A stretch of 64,000 nt of DNA from Pandoraea sp. PE-S2T-3 (lineage in GTDB: Bacteria > Pseudomonadota > Gammaproteobacteria > Burkholderiales > Burkholderiaceae): NCBI RefSeq assembly GCF_002179965.1, contig NZ_NGUQ01000035.1, positions 372,001 to 436,000 on the forward strand. Direction: 5' to 3'. How positions within the stretch are numbered: the stretch's first letter is position 1; each line of letters starts with the position of its first letter. The notes beneath the pieces were generated by a model. That model searched no databases. It saw nothing but the letters and a program-made list of their open reading frames with translations, and was not told where the DNA came from. The position numbers and the translations under genes are program-made. Below are positions 59,955-64,000 of this stretch, piece by piece.

Positions 59955-62069
59955 ATGAAGAATTCACGCCAATCCCATGTCTTTCGCACGTTCAATATGA
60001 ATTATCCGCTGCTCAATCGCGAGCTTGGCATCCTTGCGTTCAATGAACGCGTGCTCGCCCAGGCAGCCGACCCGGCCACGCCACTGCTCGAACGCCTGCG
60101 TTTTGTCTGTATCGTCAGTAGCAATCTGGATGAATTCTTCGAAATCCGCGTCGCCGGACTCAAGGAGCAGATGCGCGAAAATCCGGGCATGCTCACGCCC
60201 GACGGCATGACTTTTCAGCAAGTTTACACGCAAGTGTGTTCCCGGGCACAGGCGCTCGTGGAAAAGCAATACGCCATGTTCGGCAGCCTGATGCCCGCAC
60301 TCGAGGCCGAAGGCATCGCGTTTCACCCCTCCGGCCAGTGGAACGACGCCCAAGTCGAATGGGCGCGCGACTACTTCATGCGCGAACTGGTGCCGGTACT
60401 CACGCCCATCGGGCTCGACCCAGCTCACCCGTTCCCGCGCGTTCTCAACAAAAGCCTGAACTTCGCCGTCGAACTCGAAGGTAAGGATGCATTCGGACGC
60501 GACGCGGAACTCGCGATCGTGCAAGCCCCGCGCGCCCTGCCGCGTCTGGTGCCGATGCCCGCATCCCTTGCCCCGCTGCCCAACAGCTTCGTGCTGCTCA
60601 GCTCGCTCATGCTTCGATTTTCGAGCGAACTGTTCCCGGGACTCACGGCCAAGGGCTGTCACCAGTTCCGCGTCACCCGCAACAGCGACCTGTTCGTCGA
60701 CGAAGACGAAATCACGAACCTGCGCACCGCCCTGCAAGGCGAGCTGCCCGCCCGCCACCTCGGCGACGCCGTCCGTCTCGAAGTCGATTCCGGTGCGCCC
60801 GCGCGGCTCGTGCGCCGCCTGCAAACGGAATGCGGCCTGACCGACTCCGATTGCTACCGCGTGAAAGGCCCCGTCAATCTCGTGCGCCTGATGCCGCTGC
60901 CCGAGATGGTCGACCGCCCCGATCTGAAATTTGCACCGTTTGTGCCGGCGTTGCCCAAGCGCATGATCGCCTCGCCGGCCATGTTCGATCTCATCGATCA
61001 GGGCGATGTGCTGCTGCACCACCCCTACGACAGCTTCCAGCCGGTGCTGGAGCTGCTGTTGCAGGCCGCCCGCGACCCTGACGTCGTCGCCATCAAGCAG
61101 ACCATCTACCGCACCGGTAACGAGTCCTCGCTGATGGATGCGCTCATGGAAGCCGCGCGCAACGGCAAGGAAGTGACCGTGGTCGTCGAGTTGCTCGCGC
61201 GCTTCGACGAGGAAACGAACATCAACTGGGCGGCGCGGCTCGAAGCGGTCGGTGCACACGTCGTGTATGGCGTGGTCGGCCACAAGTGCCACGCGAAGAT
61301 GCTGCTGGTCGTGCGCCGCACGCACGAGGGCAAGAAGACGTACCTCAAGCGCTACGTGCACCTCGGCACAGGCAATTACCACCCGCGCACGGCACGCCTG
61401 TACACCGACTTCGGCCTGATGACGGCCGACGAAAAGCTCTGCGCCGATGTGCATGTCGTCTTCCAGCAGCTCACCGGTATCGGCCGGCAGACGCAGTTGC
61501 ACGGCCTCTGGCAGTCGCCGTTCACCATGCACACGCATCTGCTCGAAGCGATCCGGCGCGAAACGGAAGCGGCAGTGGCGGGCAAGAAGGCCCGCATCAT
61601 CGCGAAGATGAACGCGTTGCTCGATCCGACGATCATTGCCGAGCTTTACAAGGCATCACGCGCCGGCGTGAAGATCGACCTCATCGTGCGCGGCGTCTGC
61701 TCGCTGCGCGCAGGCGTGCCGGGGCTCTCGGAGAACATCACCGTGCGCTCGATCGTGGGACGTTTTCTTGAACACCATCGCATTTACTACTTCTATGCGC
61801 ATGGCGACGAGAAGGTCATGCTCTCAAGCGCCGACTGGATGGAACGCAACTTCTTCCGTCGCGTGGAAGTGGCCTTCCCCGTGCATGACAAACGCCTGAA
61901 GGCCCGCGTGATTCGCGAAGGGTTGATGGTGCATCTGCGCGACAACACGTCCGCATGGCTGATGCGCCCGGATGGCAGCTACCTGCGCCGTCGCGCGGGC
62001 AAGAAGCCGTTCAACAGCCAACTGGCGCTCATGCAGGAGCTGACCCAGTACGTGCAGACGGGTAACTAA
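59955..62069 (+). CDS. ppk: Polyphosphate kinase 1
   Basis: 704-residue Ppk that makes inorganic polyphosphate from ATP. NYPLLNRELGILAFNERVLA, FVCIVSSNLDEFFEIRVAG, KCHAKMLLVVRR and YVHLGTGNYHPRTARLYTDF (with catalytic His) are the family blocks; the two phospholipase-D-like halves are complete. The ATG at 59955 is used, but the ATG at 59997 (MNYPLLNREL) fits family N-termini better; neither has a strong ribosome binding site. Divergent from ppx, with the Pho boxes in between. Confidence 0.96.
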   Translation: MKNSRQSHVFRTFNMNYPLLNRELGILAFNERVLAQAADPATPLLERLRFVCIVSSNLDEFFEIRVAGLKEQMRENPGMLTPDGMTFQQVYTQVCSRAQALVEKQYAMFGSLMPALEAEGIAFHPSGQWNDAQVEWARDYFMRELVPVLTPIGLDPAHPFPRVLNKSLNFAVELEGKDAFGRDAELAIVQAPRALPRLVPMPASLAPLPNSFVLLSSLMLRFSSELFPGLTAKGCHQFRVTRNSDLFVDEDEITNLRTALQGELPARHLGDAVRLEVDSGAPARLVRRLQTECGLTDSDCYRVKGPVNLVRLMPLPEMVDRPDLKFAPFVPALPKRMIASPAMFDLIDQGDVLLHHPYDSFQPVLELLLQAARDPDVVAIKQTIYRTGNESSLMDALMEAARNGKEVTVVVELLARFDEETNINWAARLEAVGAHVVYGVVGHKCHAKMLLVVRRTHEGKKTYLKRYVHLGTGNYHPRTARLYTDFGLMTADEKLCADVHVVFQQLTGIGRQTQLHGLWQSPFTMHTHLLEAIRRETEAAVAGKKARIIAKMNALLDPTIIAELYKASRAGVKIDLIVRGVCSLRAGVPGLSENITVRSIVGRFLEHHRIYYFYAHGDEKVMLSSADWMERNFFRRVEVAFPVHDKRLKARVIREGLMVHLRDNTSAWLMRPDGSYLRRRAGKKPFNSQLALMQELTQYVQTGN

Positions 62070-62096
62070 CCGCGCGAACGACAAACACGCGGGCAC

Positions 62097-62134
62097 AAAA
62101 AGGCGTCTGACAGTTAAGTCAGACGCCTTTTTTT
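62097..62134 (+). terminator. Bidirectional terminator between ppk and phoR
   Basis: The arms AAAAGGCGTCTGAC and GTCAGACGCCTTTT enclose AGTTAA and are followed by further T residues; it serves ppk (plus) and phoR (minus). Confidence 0.88.
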
Positions 62135-62169
62135 ACGTTGGGATCGTGCCAGCCTGTGCGGCGAATCGA

Positions 62170-63522
62170 TCAACCGTTAGCGGCCACGTTCGACGGCGCA
62201 GCGGCCGGCAGATCGGCCGGTGCACGGTGAACCACCCGTGACGGCGGGAAATGGATGCTGAACGTGCTGCCACGCCCTTCCTCGCTCGTCACCCGCAAGT
62301 CCGCCTGATGGCGCGTGAGCACGTGCTTGACGATGGCCAGCCCCAGCCCGGTCCCGCCCGTATCGCGCGAACGGCTGCGATCGATGCGATAGAACCGCTC
62401 GGTCAGACGCGGGATATGTTCCGCCGGAATCCCCAGCCCCGAGTCGATGACGGTAAAGCGCGCGCCACCATCGTCGGTCGCACTCCAGTCGATGCAGATC
62501 TTGCCGCCCTGCGGCGTATAGCGCACCGCGTTGCTGACCAGATTACTGAACGCGCTGTGCAATTCGCCTTCTGCGCCGCGCACGTCCAGCCCGTCGACGC
62601 CGGTGACCTCGATCGCATGCTGGCCTTGCGAGAGCCCTTCCGCATCGCTGCGCAGGGTGCGCATCTGCACGCCCATGTCGATCCGCTCATCCGAAGGCGG
62701 CTTGCCACTGCCTTCGAGCTTGGCCAGCGTGAGCAGGTCGTTCACGATGCTCTGCATGCGCGATGCCTGCTGACGCATGATCTCGACATAACGCTGAATT
62801 TCGTCTGCGGAGAGGGGCAGCTCACCCACTGTCTCCAGAAAGCCGGAGAGCACCGTCAGCGGCGTCTTCAACTCGTGCGAGACGTTAGCCACGAAGTCGC
62901 GGCGCATGGCGTCCGTGCGTTCCAGATCAGTCACATCGAGCGAGATGATCAGCTTGCGGTTGTCGCCATACGGAAACACCTGCATCGAGAGCACGTTGTT
63001 CCGCTTCACGCCCATGTGCTGCATGATCAGCGCCTCGTCATACCGCTCGGACGAGAGGTAATGCACGAAGGCGGGGGTGCGCAGCAAATGGGTGATCTGT
63101 TGGCGTAGATCGCGCTTGGCGTCGATGCCGAAGTGCGTCTCGGCAATCGCGTTGCACCACTCGATCTGGTTATGCTCGTCGAGCATGATCACGCCGTTGG
63201 GCGAGGCCTGAATGGCCTGAATGAAGCGTGCGTGCTGTTGCTCGACCTGCTTGACCTGGTTGTGCCAGCGCTTCGCGAGCTTGTGCAGCCGGTAGTAGAT
63301 TTCGCCCCACAGGCCGAGCGCGCTCGGCACTTCCCCGTAGACCGGGGCATCGAGCAGACGCCAGAGGCGTTGCGCGTGGTAGACGTTGAAGAAAAGCTGC
63401 ACCACCAGCAGGAAAATTGCGGTGACGTAGCCTGCGCGCGCGCCGAGCAGCCAGCCCACGGCCACGGAAATGGCCGCTTGCAGGATCAGGAACGCCAGCG
63501 CACGGGCCCAAATGATATTCAT
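62170..63522 (-). CDS. phoR: Phosphate-sensing histidine kinase PhoR
   Basis: 450-residue sensor kinase. Two N-terminal membrane helices (FLILQAAISVAVGWLLGARA and VTAIFLLVVQLFFNVY) are followed by a PAS domain (FIQAIQASPNGVIMLDEHNQ), the HisKA box VSHELKTPLT, the N box NLVSNAVRYTP, and G1/G2 DSGLGIP and GGTGLGLAIVKH. PhoR phosphorylates PhoB when phosphate is low. phoB lies upstream on the same strand, 138 bp away. No extracellular sensor domain is seen, as expected for PhoR, which senses through PstSCAB-PhoU. Confidence 0.95.
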   Translation of the reverse strand: MNIIWARALAFLILQAAISVAVGWLLGARAGYVTAIFLLVVQLFFNVYHAQRLWRLLDAPVYGEVPSALGLWGEIYYRLHKLAKRWHNQVKQVEQQHARFIQAIQASPNGVIMLDEHNQIEWCNAIAETHFGIDAKRDLRQQITHLLRTPAFVHYLSSERYDEALIMQHMGVKRNNVLSMQVFPYGDNRKLIISLDVTDLERTDAMRRDFVANVSHELKTPLTVLSGFLETVGELPLSADEIQRYVEIMRQQASRMQSIVNDLLTLAKLEGSGKPPSDERIDMGVQMRTLRSDAEGLSQGQHAIEVTGVDGLDVRGAEGELHSAFSNLVSNAVRYTPQGGKICIDWSATDDGGARFTVIDSGLGIPAEHIPRLTERFYRIDRSRSRDTGGTGLGLAIVKHVLTRHQADLRVTSEEGRGSTFSIHFPPSRVVHRAPADLPAAAPSNVAANG

Positions 63523-63660
63523 AGACGATGCACAGGGGTTTGCCGCCGCTACCCGGGGCTGACGAGACGATCACACGCCATCGTCAGTCGCAGGGGAGAA
63601 CGACGGCTGACGGCGCCGACGGCGCACGTCAGGGTTCAGCCTCGGAGCGCCCAGAGCGCC

Positions 63661-64000
63661 TTAGACCGACTTCGTCAGGCGGTAGCCGCTGCCGCGTACG
63701 GTCTCGATCATAGCATCGTGCCCGGCAGGCTTGAGCGCAGCCCGCAGACGCTTGATGTGCACGTCCACGGTGCGCTCTTCCACGAACACGTGATCGCCCC
63801 ACACCTGATCGAGCAACTGCGAGCGGCTGTGCACGCGCTCCGGATGCGTCATGAAGAAGTGCAGCAGACGGAATTCCGTCGGGCCCAGATCGAGCTTGAT
63901 GTCGCCGCTCGTCTGATGGCTCGTCACACGGTGCGTGGCCGGGTCGAGCTTCAGGCCGTTCACGCTGACCACATCTTCGGTCAACTGCGGCGCACGGCGG
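63661..64000 (-). CDS. phoB: Phosphate response regulator PhoB, N-terminal part outside the window
   Basis: The visible 112 codons are the C-terminal part of an OmpR/PhoB response regulator. [40 protein letters not shown] and [14 protein letters not shown] form the winged helix, ending [12 protein letters not shown]. The receiver domain lies beyond base 64000. It is upstream of phoR on the same strand and is the likely binder of the Pho-box-like sites at 59906-59947. Confidence 0.93.
   Translation of the reverse strand, partial: RRAPQLTEDVVSVNGLKLDPATHRVTSHQTSGDIKLDLGPTEFRLLHFFMTHPERVHSRSQLLDQVWGDHVFVEERTVDVHIKRLRAALKPAGHDAMIETVRGSGYRLTKSV

Noticed and set aside
59964-61538. 524-codon open frame on the minus strand
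   Set aside because: Antisense to ppk, which has all catalytic blocks.

Overview
The window looks like a high-GC betaproteobacterial chromosome of the Burkholderiaceae, most like Pandoraea. This rests on the mix of genes: Burkholderia-type trimeric porins, a 13-gene catabolic operon built on a branched-chain amino acid (LIV) ABC transporter, galU directly after valS, a ppx/ppk pair beside phoR/phoB, and GGAG-type ribosome binding sites. The genus is an inference from protein character, not from a marker gene.

Layout. 1-5.4 kb: valS (5' end cut off), galU, a TusA-like protein, a Nudix hydrolase and a CLC antiporter. 5.5-7.3 kb: a hipBA toxin-antitoxin pair with three evenly spaced operators. 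7.3-15.3 kb: threonine aldolase, tautomerase, class II aldolase-like protein, MFS transporter, alaS and a CaiB-type CoA-transferase. 15.3-29.6 kb: one leftward run of 13 genes (GntR regulator, Tat-exported binding protein, LivHMGF, LeuC/LeuD-like hydratase, HyuB/HyuA hydantoinase, isochorismatase-like protein, FAD enzyme, isocitrate-lyase-family lyase) ending at a terminator. It is followed at 29.7-31.8 kb by a porin and an XRE regulator that share a 42-bp regulatory box with the GntR promoter. Together they look like one regulon for uptake and breakdown of a lactam-, imide- or hydantoin-like compound through a substituted malate.

32.6-38.5 kb is a lower-GC genomic island ending in the 5' half of a tRNA-Arg(CCU) gene. 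It carries a BsuBI/PstI-like restriction-modification pair, an unrecognised protein with a HEPN-type RNase motif, and a tyrosine recombinase that first lost its middle and was then hit by an IS3-family element.

38.5-48.1 kb is core-like: a secreted protein, a CsgG-like lipoprotein, a glycosyltransferase-like protein, a WbuC cupin, rpsU, a second porin, a histone H1-like protein, and a siderophore-interacting reductase/O-methyltransferase pair divergent from an AraC regulator. 48.1-55.2 kb is a LysR-controlled cluster with an AtoE-type carrier, an ornithine cyclodeaminase-like protein and a 1157-residue fused molybdopterin/flavin/ferredoxin enzyme. 55.3-64 kb holds an apparent orphan ParD antitoxin, tRNA-Pro(UGG), sixA, an OlsB-like acyltransferase and the phosphate/polyphosphate block ppx, ppk, phoR and phoB (cut by the window end). 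No rRNA or CRISPR array was seen.
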